Position numbers and translations under genes: made by a program
DNA from: Yponomeuta sedellus
Taxonomy: Eukaryota; Arthropoda; Insecta; Lepidoptera; Yponomeutidae
NCBI GenBank assembly: GCA_934045075.1
Contig: OW203724.1
Coordinates: 8,357,473 to 8,421,472 of the forward strand
DNA: 64,000 bases
Reading direction: 5' to 3'
Part shown: positions 20,966 to 33,900 of the stretch, one piece after another
Layout: the number at the start of each line of letters is the position of its first letter
Numbering within the stretch: position 1 is the stretch's first letter
Notes under the pieces: model-generated
Seen by the model: only the letters and a program-made list of their open reading frames with translations
The model's database searches: none
Told to the model about the DNA's origin: nothing

Positions 20966-21801
20966 ATGTCTTTTTCTCAGTGGCCTGTGGTAACAACTAA
21001 AACTACTCCGCGTATGACAGAAGCCGCGGAGCGTTGGATAAAGGCAGCTGGACTCTGGCAAGGCATCAATTCTCGCTCCGCGCACCCCTGGGCCCGCATC
21101 AGCGCATTTGTATTGCTAATATCATGCGTGGCCCAAACGGTTACTCTACTGACCTCCTTCTGCGACAGTCAGCGACTCCTTGACTGCTTTAGCATCGTCT
21201 CTTTTTGCCTAATGAGCTTGGTGAAGTTGACGTCCATGACTGCCTACGTCGATCGCTGGCAAACGCTTGCCGCTCTCACGCAAAGTACAGGGAAAGTACA
21301 GATCGCACTAGAGCCGTGTACTGCTGAAAGTGATGTTGAATATGACACCGACGAGGAGTGCGATGCACCTCATGAGTACACATCGTATAAGAAAAAGATA
21401 GCGATAATAAGCTTCGGGCTGCCTATAATGTACTGGGGCACGGGAGCCATCTTCATAATGGCGCCGTTTGCCGAATACGCGTTCCTCTATTGGAACAATC
21501 GCCATTCAGGAAGCCTCCACATCCTGCCAGTTTGGGTGCCATTTGACGACAATGTTTTCGCTAACATTTTCTCTATTATTCTTGAAGCTATAAGTGCAAT
21601 TTACTGCATTAGTGTGCACTTGGCTTTCGACGTTATGTCAATAGCTTTTATGATACTAATCGGAGCGCAGTTCGCGATATTGCGACGCAGCATGGAGCGC
21701 ATCGGCGGTTCGGGCAAGTTCCTCCTGAAATCGGAGCGCAGAGATCGCCGAGCCCACTATCGGATCATCAAATGTCACCAGCATCATCTCGTTCTTACAG
21801 A
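20966..21801 (+). CDS. odorant receptor exon 1
   Basis: 278 codons plus two bases (GA). Includes MTEAAERWIKAAGLWQG, four hydrophobic segments and, between the second and third, an acidic loop ESDVEYDTDEECD. The donor is A|GTGAGT at 21802. For this family it is a large first exon. Confidence 0.85.
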
Positions 21802-24800
21802 GTGAGTACCTACTTACCAACAAATCGATATCAACCCTTATACGTCCCCGCTGTTGGGGCACGGGTCTCTTCCTGCTTCGCAGGAAGGTTACTCCACCAA
21901 GGGGGCGAAGTCCGGTTTGGTGGAGGATTGTAAGATAGTGCGGGCCTTACTGTCAGAAGTTATCAAGCCGCCCATAAGGCGACTGTCATTACATGACAGG
22001 CGGCACCAACGGCTTATCATGCCTTGCGAAGCACGGAAGTGCTCGAAAGAATGCCACTAGCGGTAGTCACGGGACGGTGACCCATCCAGCACCTGACCGC
22101 GCCTGTTGTTGCTTAACTCAAGTGATTGGTTCCAATCACTCGGTTCGACTAGTCCAGGACTGCTTCAAATGCTGATTTGTATAAGCCCGTCCGTGTTGTT
22201 ATTGAAATAAAATATTTCTATGCGATGTTTGGTCTTCCCATCTCGTAATGAGATGATTCATACACCGTCCAGTGGCGCCTTCACTCTCACTAGATGAGTG
22301 AAGACGAGAAAAAAAATGTCCCAGGCATTGGACATTTTTTTTCTAGACGGAGTAGGCTTGCTCAGCACTTATACCATCCAGCCTGTTTAGTCAGCCTAGC
22401 AAAAAGGAAAGAAAAGTCAATACGTGCGGTGTCAACGATGCCACTGGTTTCGTCACGATGTGTTTCCTTCCCTATATTTCATGGTTTATCTAAATTCAAT
22501 CCCTAAGTGAGTGACAAAGGGTGCCTAAGTTTGAAAGAGGAGTAAAATATTTGCTGTCGGATTTTATTGAAACTTCGTACGAATGTACCGCACTAAACAG
22601 TTATTTATTACCTACACGGGTGTAATCGCGATTATTTATTAGGTAAAACCTTAATTCCCGACGTTTCGGCAACGTTGCCGTGATCGCGACTAGATATAGT
22701 GGCCATTACAGTCAATTATTGTAGTGATCCAGTCAATTATTGAGGTCTACGCTCAATTCACTTTTAATTTTTTGGAGCGGGCCGACACACAACACTCACT
22801 ACGCGGACAGGTCCGGCGATGGCGCGTGATTTGTATACTGAATAAGAATAGAATGAAAAGAATAATTTATTTAAATAATAATTCTTAATAAATAAAAACT
22901 ATACGAGTACTTAGCATCCTCTGTGTTAGCACTTAATTCCACGTGCTTGAAAGCTTGAAACCATCTTCTCCGATGAAATGCTTGTGTTTTCTTTTTATTT
23001 CAATTGCGTCCCGAACGAAACTTCAGTAATGTCGATTGGTTAAGAGAAATTTCGGTTGATGTAGCTCGATACACTGGTTCGTTCAGGCCCCCAATAGATG
23101 TTCAGCTATCGCGAATGTCGGGACTTAAAGTAATTACGTGATTAAGAAAATAATCGCGATTGGATCCGTTTAAGCGTTCGTGGTCTAGTCGAACCGAATG
23201 ATTGGAATCAATCACTTGTGTTAAGCAACAACAGGCGCGGTCAGGTGCAGGATGGGTGACCGTCCAATGACTACCGCTAGTGGCATTTTTCCGATCGCTT
23301 CCGTGCAATGCATGTTAAGCTGTTGGTGCCGGTTGCCATGTAATGGCAGTCGTTAAGCCATGTCAGAGGCCTTATGGGCGGCTTAAGTACCTACCTTACA
23401 GTAAGACCCGCCCACTGTCTTACAAACCTCCACCAACCCGGACTTGACCCCCGTGGTGGAGTATGGCCTAAGCTTCTTGCGATGCAGGAATAGACCCGTG
23501 CCCCAGAGTGGGGACAAACAAGGGCTTATATAAACGTTGCTAGCCTGCGATTTAGGTTTTAAAAAGTTACATTCCAACATCTTTTTATCTATCGAGAACT
23601 GTTAATAAAAATAAAAGCCGAGTTCTGGACACTACTTACTGTGTATTTAAATTTTTTCTGAATTTTTAGTGTCCTCGTGTACAGAAGTCGGTTTTAATTT
23701 ATAATTAAAAAACAATTTATTTCACGATTTCTAGTGAATTGATTTGATAATGTGGATTTGATAACTACGCGTGCGTGTTTTTTATTAAGGGACTAATAAC
23801 CACGCAGTAAAATTGTGTATTTTGACTTAAATTCTGTATTTATAGCTGCAACAGTGAATTTCAACTATAAGTACATTTAATTTCGGGTTTCTAGGTGCAA
23901 CGTTGCCCTAGATCTGGGTGTTCTTGAACTGCTGATCATCAGACTTCCAAATCTTCGGCTGTACAAAGTGACAGTAAAATTATATACCTACTTAATTCTA
24001 TCTAGATTTTTCTAAATTTTTCGCAATATTTTCTGAAACATAGGTATGTAGGTATATTACTAATAGATGGGCCTCATAAGGCCTTATTTGTTGCTGTCCA
24101 TTGAAGTGTTCCAGTCTCCACCTCTGAAAGTCTTCATCAGATCTTCACCAAATTAAAATGGCACCAATGGGACGCTATATCTAATCGAACAAAAAAAATT
24201 ATCGAAATCGGTTAAGATTTGACGAAGTTATGCGAGAACATAGTAAAAAAAGTTATATATAACGCGTCGAATTAATAACCTCCTCCTTTTTTTAAGACGA
24301 TTAAAGAGAAACTCGACATCATAACCTAGTTGAATAACAATTCTTACCCTGCGTTCAAAAATTTATAAAATTACTTATCAAATTAAAATTATAAGAAACA
24401 TTATTTAGGCAGGATACCTATCGCTATGCTTCACATGACTACATAGATAGATTTATTACATATACGAGTAGTCACCTTATATTACATAAAATTTTACAAT
24501 TATAGTACCAACCTATCTCTTTAAAAATTTTAAAATGTAATTGGAAATACATTATATAAGTATGTGAAGTAACAAGTACTTTGTTACCAATTGAAAAAGT
24601 GCAAGAATTCAAGTAGGTATGTTTATTAGGACGACTAATACTAATAAGTAGGTACCTAAGTAAGTAGGTGTTGCTTTTAGCAATAAGGCCGCCAATTGTT
24701 CTATGTATATTTGCAATTGTTTTGTATTTGTTGTTTTTCCAGTGTACAATAAAGAATATTCTTATCTTATCTTACCTAGGGTACGCATGCCAGTAGGTAT

Positions 24801-27800
24801 TTCCTTTTTCTCTATCCAAGGAATACATAATTCTCGCTACAACTTGAACACCCCTCGTATACACACAGATCACAAGGTGGAGGGTTCTCTTTTAGAGACG
24901 TTACAGAATTCGCTAGCCAGGAAGATGGGTAAGATGAACGAAAACAGATTTTTTAATACAGTTGCTCAGACAGTGGCCTATTGCAGGGACGTATAGCGTT
25001 CGGGATGTAGGCTATTACATACTCGAGCTTTTTCTTTACCTTTTCCGAACTCGTGAGTTCTCTTTCCCATCTGTCAAAATAATGTCTATTAAAATCAAAA
25101 AGCCAACCTCGAAGTCTTTGAAAAAAAATTCATGGAAGTTTTTATGCTTCCTGCAAATATTTCTAAAAAGAAGCTCCTAATTTCTTTCAATATCAGGTTT
25201 AATGATTTGATTCAATGAGTTGCGTTAGGTTTCATTGCATCTCATTAAATTAAATTTTCATTTCATATCAATAAAAAAAATCTACTGAAGACTTGGCTGT
25301 ATGTGCATAGTTCCCTTTGCTTTTACGGTTGGCGCCATTTTCCAAAAAAAAATTCTTTATTAAATTGCTTAATTTTTTCGCAACTGTATTATTAATAGTA
25401 AAATAGTTGTTTGTGCGGAACCGTCATTGCAACTTGCTCCGACTGTCAACCCTTACCTTCGGCCGTAGACGCCTTCGGCTGCGCCTCGGCTCATTTGTCA
25501 CAGACATCTAACGGAACTCTTTGCAATGACAGGCTTTCCGCACTCGTAATGAAACCCCCTATTCCGTAATGATCGTAATGATCTAATGATGGGTATATTC
25601 CCGGTAAAATGCGTAGTGAAGCGAATATTTTATTTCACGCCTATCAATGGAACTGACACGGAAAAACTATTTGTCACGTCTGACATACAACTTTTCATAA
25701 GAGTTCCATCCTGCTTGGACTCCGTCATATCAGGCCCTCAGAACATGATCTGAGTATCAGGCCCCAGTACACAATGGCCAGTGATGGGCCATGCTTTGCA
25801 ATGAGGGCTAAAAAACTAGATGGCGCTGCAAGGAGAACAAATGTCACCCATCACACGTTTTATCGCGTTTCATGTTGTACGCACAGATTATTATTTGTGA
25901 TAACCTAAACATGTCTTTGTAGTCTGTGATCTAAGCTAAACTATGTTTTGGAACTGTTGAAATTTGAAAGTTTTGAAGTATTTTTACTTTGTTCATTACA
26001 TACGTACGTGAATTGTGTCTACTAATGGCTAGCCCGTGCATTGTACATTTTTGTAAAAACATAGGCACTCACCGTTTTCCTAAATGATGTAAATTTTGAC
26101 ATATTATATGACGTCAGCACCATCTATCGGTAACTTGCGGTACTGTTTTTTGTTTTTAATCGCGCTTTGAAAAGCCCTCATGCACAACTGTAGGCCACGA
26201 TCACTTGGTGTTTACACAATGGCGCATGGCTCATTACTATCTTGCAAACCACTAGCGATGAACGTGGAAGTAATTGCGGCCGCAGCTATTTGTTTATTTA
26301 CTATTTATTTATTTATTTACAAGTATTATAGAAGTATGTACAACAACAAAGTTATTAAAAAAATGGCGCAAAATTAAGGGCTCAGATTGATATAAATCAA
26401 TAAACTTGAAGGTCTATTGATTTATCTTCATTGATCCGCCATACGGACATATTGGGCGATTTAAAATTCAAGTAGTTTTACAAAAAAACATCGCACATAA
26501 AAAGTACTCTATTCAGCGGTCGGTGACGAACTGTGTGTAAACACGGATGGGCCACGCTACGCCACGATTCCTTTGAAGTGTGCCCAAAAAACCGACAACT
26601 GCCCGGTTGCGCGGCACGTTATGCAATTGTCCGCCACTACAGACCATTGCCCCCTGTAAAATTCGGTAATTTACCATATTTTACGTAAAATATTATATTT
26701 TACGGTAAATTACGGTAAAATTGGGTAAAATATGATTTAACTCTTACTAAGAATACTATTGCGACCGCGCGGCTGCAATTTATGAAAGTTCCGAGTCCGT
26801 GCAACAGATGGAGCCAGTCACTCACTGCGACCGATCATCACTATTTTTTTTTTTCTCTTCTTCATGGCTTGTGCGGTTTGCACATTAGCCAGTGTCAGGT
26901 AAGATTTCTTGCGAAACTTTAATTATCATCAATTAATGGTAGGTAATGAATGAGTGATGATGATAGATGTCGAATGTATGTGATATTTAGTTCAATAAAG
27001 ATGTGGATGTATGTATTATTGAGACTTCACACGGACTTCTTGAGAGAATATGAAAAGTGATGTTGCACTGTTTTGTTCTATTTGCTATATGGTGGTTAAT
27101 AATCCACCATTATTACACATTAATATTTGCTAAAACACTTATTTCAGACACTTTCATGCTCGTCTCACCCCCCGGCATACTTTTCAGCATACATACGTAG
27201 CCGGTAATTTTACCGTAATTTATATAAATTACTGTAAAATATCCATAATTTACCAGCTTTTTCGGTAAAATCACGTAACTTTGCAACCTTAATGGCGAGC
27301 AGTGGGCCAGCTTGTGCCATTGTTTACTGGGGCCTTTACACAAGGATATCACAAATATAGAAATATACTCTTATAGAGGTAATCGTATCCACTAGCTTTT
27401 GCTTTCAGCTTTGATAGTCAAACGTGTAATGCTGTAGTTAGGTGTATGTGCATTAGGTAGGTACCTAAAACCTAAATGCATTTCAATCCTTTCCTATAAA
27501 CAAATTTGATTAAGCGAAGGTGATCTATCCCTTTGAGATACAGGCGTGAGTTTATAGAATATAAAAAATGTTTGAAATTTCTATCTATGAGTACCTATTT
27601 ATTTTTAAACGATGTAGCCTTGTAGGTTGATAAAGTTAAGTGAATTCAAAAAGAAAAAAATGTGTTTACCTGTGTACTGACCTGTTAAACATAAATATTT
27701 CCTGGCTAAGCCTGTTGTTACAGTTTCAAACTTTATTCCAGAATGAATCGCATATTGGACAGCCTGATGAAGCCATCGATGGGGATTTACGTCAACTTTG

Positions 27801-27959
27801 TGTCCTTGACTCTTTGTGGGACTGCCGTACAGCTGACGGTAAACTTAACCTATCCTAAGTAGGTACCACACATTACATTGGAACCTAGTTATACCTACAA
27901 GATGTAGAGGTAATAATGCACACTATTTACGTCCCACAGTAGGGCACAGGCCTTCGCCT

Positions 27960-27998
<39 letters not shown>

Positions 27999-30900
27999 AA
28001 GAGTGAGAGAGATGGGCTTCATCACCACACGTGCCCACCGCGGATTGGTCATTTTAATCGCTGAGGTGTGTGAACAGCTCAGACTTAGGTTTGCCCACGA
28101 TGTTTTCCTTCACGGTTAACGAGTGGTATGGCTATTATGTAACTTAGAAGACAAAGTCTTCGGTTTATGTCGAGATTCGAACCCATCGACCGCCCGGACG
28201 AGAAGCCGGCGTTCTGCCGCTCCGCTACCATCGCACTGTTTAAGCCCCGATAAAACAGGAACTCTTTCACTTTCGTCCCGGTTTCCTTAGGACACACTCA
28301 TATTAAAATTAATATATTTTTTGGTATTGAATTTGAAATCGATTAAGTACAACCCTTTTGATCGTTTGATCGTCAGGCGGTTTGATGACTTCTGGCAGTA
28401 AAGGGCCGCCACTGTCTTACAATCCTTCACCAACCCGGACTTGGCCCCCGTGGTGGAGTATGGCCTAACCTTCCTGCGATGCAGCAAGTGACCCGTGATC
28501 GTGACCCAGAGTGGCGACATACATGGGTTGATATCGAAACGTTGCTAGTCGGCGATTTAGGTTTTAAAAAAACCGGCCAAGTGCGTGTCGGGCCACGCGC
28601 AGTGTGGGGTTCCGAATCATTATCATCATAACCAGCCGCTGTCAGTCCACTGCTGGACATAGGCGTCTCCTAAGACCCACCACTGAGCCCGATCTTCGGC
28701 TCACCTCTTTCAGTTACCGCTTTGCGAATGTCGTCGCTCCACCGGTCACAGGGCGTCCTACGTTATGTTCCGAATATAGAGGGATTTTTTACCTGCTCTA
28801 CAGATCTAATGCTACCTACCCTATTATACGTGTAACGGCCCTGAGATCTATTTTTGAATCACTCGTATGAAATTGTATCGTCGAATGCGACATAAGTCAC
28901 ACTCGTCTTCTAAGTTGCATGATCTCGTTTTTCCGTATTTTTGAATCCAAATATCCATTTAGGATTAGACATTCTTCAAAATTCATTTTCTACACAGAAG
29001 ATCACAATATTCACAATCTACAACAGTTATTAAGAGCACATCACATTTATCGCTAGGGAGGTATCTGTGCGCAGCACAATACAAATGAACACTAATTTTG
29101 ACAATTAATCTATCGATCTACATACGAGACGAGTGGTAAGGACCATTCGTTGCAGTCGAGTGATTAAAAAATACGGAATTTCGTATGTCGAACGAAAATC
29201 AGTAGAAATCGAGCGCTCGACGCGAGACGATTGATTCAAAAATATAGCTCTGAATATTTTACGTTTCTACTATACGCTGTTTAGCCGGGAACTTCTTATA
29301 AAAAAATGCGCTTTAAAGCTTAAAATTTTGCAAACGAATCCATTAATTCAGTTCTGCAACACTCACAATATTTTTAAGCGCCTATCCAAAGATATGGTAT
29401 AGGTAAGCGAAAAAAAAATTGCATGCCTAATTAAGGTGTAGGGAACGTAAGGTTATTTATATAAGATATACCTAAAGCTACCGCAAACTATGAAGGACAT
29501 CGACTCTAAATAGGTTTTTAAAATCGTCCTTAGATTTTAAAAACCCTATTTAAAGGCTAGAAATTCTACGTAGGTACGTAATACAGAGAATATTGTAAAC
29601 AGGTTCGAAATTTCACTGAAGCCGGTGAGTCGCCCATTAGCTCAGTTGGATAGAGCGCTAGCTTTTATAACCAGAGGTCGCGGGTTCAAATCCCGGCATG
29701 GGTGGAATTTATAGCCTCTAAATAGGTTTTTAAAATTACTTACGAACAAAGATCGACTGAATCCATATTTTTATTTTATCATGTTTTTTTATTTCATTTA
29801 GACAACCGCAGGAGGTGGAAATAAGAATTGCTAGGCGTTGACCTGATTACTATAAGATCATTATAGGTATGATCTAAGGATTTTTTTCCAGAATCCGATA
29901 AGCGCTCTCCAATTGCTGACGCTGTTGGCCTACATCTGCGCCAGCGTGACGCAATTATACCTTTTCTGTTCGTTTGGGGATGCTGTACTTAGTGAGGTTT
30001 GTAAAGCATTGTACAGTCGCACCTTTACCCCTACAGTCACTAAAAAGCTTAAAAAAAGCTTGTTCACCAATACAAGTATCTATGTTTTGGTAAACAAACA
30101 ATACCTACTTCCTCTAAAACTGTCATCAGGTGTCTCTTTTGCAATACCTACTTGAAAATGTAGGCAGATACAGAGTCTAATAATATTAATTACGAAGAGC
30201 AGCTGCCTCCTTACAACCATATGGAAAATGCTTCTTTAGCGGACGTGGTTCTAGCGGCATACCATTTCAAGTTCAACCAAATTGCCTAGATTTGGTTGAA
30301 CTTGAAATGGTATGCCGCTGAGTGCGGAAACTCGAGTTCTCAGTAAGCCCGTTCCGTGCATTGCATATATATACAGCCAGTGGCGTAGCTACCTAGGGGC
30401 TAGGCGGGGCAGTGCCCCGGGGGCCTCAAGCTCAGAGGGGCCCCCGAATCCTTAGCAGAAATCCCGATCGAACTGACCTTTTGGAAATTCCTCCCATTTT
30501 CAAAATAATATGACAGGTTGCAACCCCACTTTAATCACGAGAACTCAGTTGAGAGAAATTCAAAAGTTATGCCTAGGGAATTCCCCTAAATTCTTTCTGT
30601 AGGTTGGTAGTGTTGATAATTTGACGGATAGTGATTTGTGCGGTTTTATTATCCATCGAAGTGCCTTTTATTGTATTTGTTAAAGTATTTGTATATTTCA
30701 TATTTTTATTAAATAAAACCTAATCAGTTTACATAGCAGTGGGGCCCCATTTTTAATTTGCCCCAGGGACCTCGGTTACCTAGCTACGCCACTGCATACG
30801 GCCATATTTTAGACTCCCCTCAATATTGTACCTAAGTTCTGCCGCACGCAGGCCAGTCGTACTAAAACTTACCTACTTTAGTGTTTAAATTTTCCTAAGG

Positions 30901-33900
30901 AGAAATTACATTTTCCGTTTATGTAACGCACATTTCTACGTTTGACGTCTGTTGACCACAAAAAATATATTATCCAATGGGTGAAACACACTCTTAAACG
31001 CCAATGAGGGATTTTTCTGACAGCTATTAAAAAAAAAATAGTTCTAAAAGCTACGATGAGATGGCGCTGAATCGCAAGGGTTTACCTTTTTTTGTTTGTT
31101 ATTGCTTGCCACAGGTAAAAACTTTATTGCTGTTTTGCGATTTCATCGACTGGAAGGAATCTAATCTGTGATCAACTGATCAACGTCAACTGATCAACCA
31201 TGATTTTAGCACGAAAATCAAATAACAATAGTGCAAGAGCAAAAAAAAAAAGAGGGAGGAAATTCCACGTGATCTGTGGACGGTGGACCACAGAATAAAC
31301 TGGAATGTGGTTTATCCTATTAAAAAAACAAAAACCCTTACTTGAAAACGCCATCTACTGACAAATTAGGAACTACTTTTCTTAGCTGTCAGAAAAATCC
31401 CTCATTGATTTAGGCCGTGTTAGAGATTTTACAAGAAAAAGATGTAGGTACTTAACTACACAAATAATAAACTGCCTCGTATTTCATCGTTTTTCGAAAT
31501 TCAATCCCTAAGAGAGTGCCTAAGTTTGAAAGAGGAGTAGGTAAAATATTTGCTGTTGGGTTTTATTGAAACTTAGTACAAACGTACCTCTTTTACACGG
31601 GTCTAATCGCGATTATTCATTTCGTAAATCGGAAATACCTTAATTCCCGGCCTTTCGGCAGCGTTGCGTTTGCCGTAGTCGCGATTAGACCCGTATGATC
31701 ACGTTTATAACTATGTATGAGTATCGAGAATCATTAAGAAATACTTTTTCGGGACTTGTTAGATAGTATCTCAATATCGGGAATGCTTTGATTCCACTTA
31801 ACGATTGTAGGTACTAACCCACTGCCATTCCTACAACACATTAATATCGATGCGCAGAGTAACATCGACGCCGGCGCAGGCGCATTGGGCGCCGCCTGGT
31901 GGTGTCTTGGCCGGCGCGTGCGCAAGGAGCTGCTGATCCTCGGGCTGGGTACCGGGCGTCCGCTCCAACTGCGCGCCGGCTGGTTCCACGTGCTCAGCCG
32001 GCCTACTTTTTCATCCGTACGCTATTTAAGACACTTACCTATACAGGAGCGGCACGAGTGCTAACTGCACCCGTCAACAATCGTCGACGGCTGCAAATGA
32101 ATCGTTAGCGTCGAATACACAGAACATAGGTGGTCGAATATATCCGCGTGAGCATTTGCTGGCAACGACACTACCAGCGGTACTACTAGTAGTGTCGTTG
32201 CCAATCAACGACACTACCGCGCCCATTTTAGATCAAATTGTACAGCCAACACTACATAGTCCAGAAATTTAATGGTTTATTTACCTACGTAAATCGTGAA
32301 ATAAAAGCAACAGCAATCATAAGAAATGTCATTATTTATTTATAACTAAATAAAACCAAACTTATTTACACAAACCACTAAGTGGTAAAAAAGTAAATCA
32401 TACTTTTCCTTAACTTTTTTACTAACTCAAAAAAGTTAAGGAAAAGTATGATTTATCTTCTTTTTTACTAAGTAACTCAAAAAAGGACCAGTTCAACGAG
32501 CAGGTTCCTCTCCACTGCGGTGAAGTAGAAGTTTTATGTGCAATGAGCAGGTTCCTCTCCGCTGCGGTGAAGTTGAAGTTTTATGTTCAATGAGCAGGTT
32601 CCTCTCCGCTGCGATGAAGTTGAAGTTTTATGTTCAACGAGCAGGTTCCTCTCCACTGCGGTGAAGTTGAAGTTTTATGTTCCATGAGCAGGTTCCTCTC
32701 TACTGAGATGAAGTTGAAGTTTTATGTTTAACGAGCAGGTTCCTCTCCACTGCGGTGAAGTTGAAGTTTTATGTTCCATGAGCAGGTTCCTCTCCACTGC
32801 GATGAAGTTGACTTTTTATCTTCTACGAGGAGGACCCTCTCCACTGCAGTGAAGTTGACTTGTTATGTTCCACAAGGAGGATCCTCTTCACTACGGTGAA
32901 GTTCCATTTTCTCACACCTCGTTTCAAAACAGCGATTAATCTTCAAATTATACCAAACCGACTATGTACAGATATTAGTAAACAAAGGTAAATAAACAGA
33001 CAGACTACACTATTTTTATTTTTAATGCACTAACACTTGTACGTAATACAGAGAATATTGTAAAGAGGTTCGAAATTTCACTGATGCCGTGAGTCGCCCA
33101 TTGGCTCAATTGGTAGAGCGCTGGTACGGATAGCCAGAGGTTGCGGGTTCGAATCCCGGCATGGGTGAAATTTTTAGCCTAAATAGGTTTTTAAACAGAC
33201 AGACGTCAAGTTTTTTTTTTTTTAACCCTAAAGGGCACCCTCCGGAGGACACGGGGGAGGGAGGTGGTGAATGCTCATGCATAACAGCATGGACCCGGCC
33301 GTGTTGCCAATGTGGGACTCACAAGAAGAGCGCCTACCCACTAAACACCACCTTGGGACTGGTTTTGGTCCTAGGGACCCCTAAACCCACATCGGGAGCG
33401 ACCCCCCTCGAGGCCGAGGAGGGCGCACAGCGGAGCTCCCTAGCGGAGCGTCCGCTTAGAAGAGTTTATATTACAAAATTGCTATGAAAGAGCAGTGCCC
33501 CCCCCTAAGGGGGGCACTGACAGAGGAGGGGGCTACGTCAAGAGAATTGTGGAATTGTTTTATAGCAGACATTTGTTACGTTCCGTTCTGTACTCAAAGC
33601 GAATAAATGAATTAAGAAGCGTGAACGTTTTGCTTCCTTTAAATATACGGTTCACTATAAACTAATAACGAAATAAAGAAACTTGGAACATTTTTATTTC
33701 CGAATAAATAAAAACTATTTTAGTTTCCTCTAAGTTTCATCGTCACGTTTTTGTAACATGCGTAAAACGGAATAAAAATCTACACTAGTATTTTTCTTGT
33801 CATGGAAAACAAACTTTGATCATAGACAGACAATCTGATTGCAGTTCTGAATCTCTACTTAAGCAGTGATTGGCTGATCTCTACTCAAGAACTGTTCAGT

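Noticed and set aside
29630..29704. Possible functional tRNA gene
   Set aside because: A- and B-box-like words are present, but the anticodon arm is degenerate and the same module recurs in several repeat copies with inverse ends.
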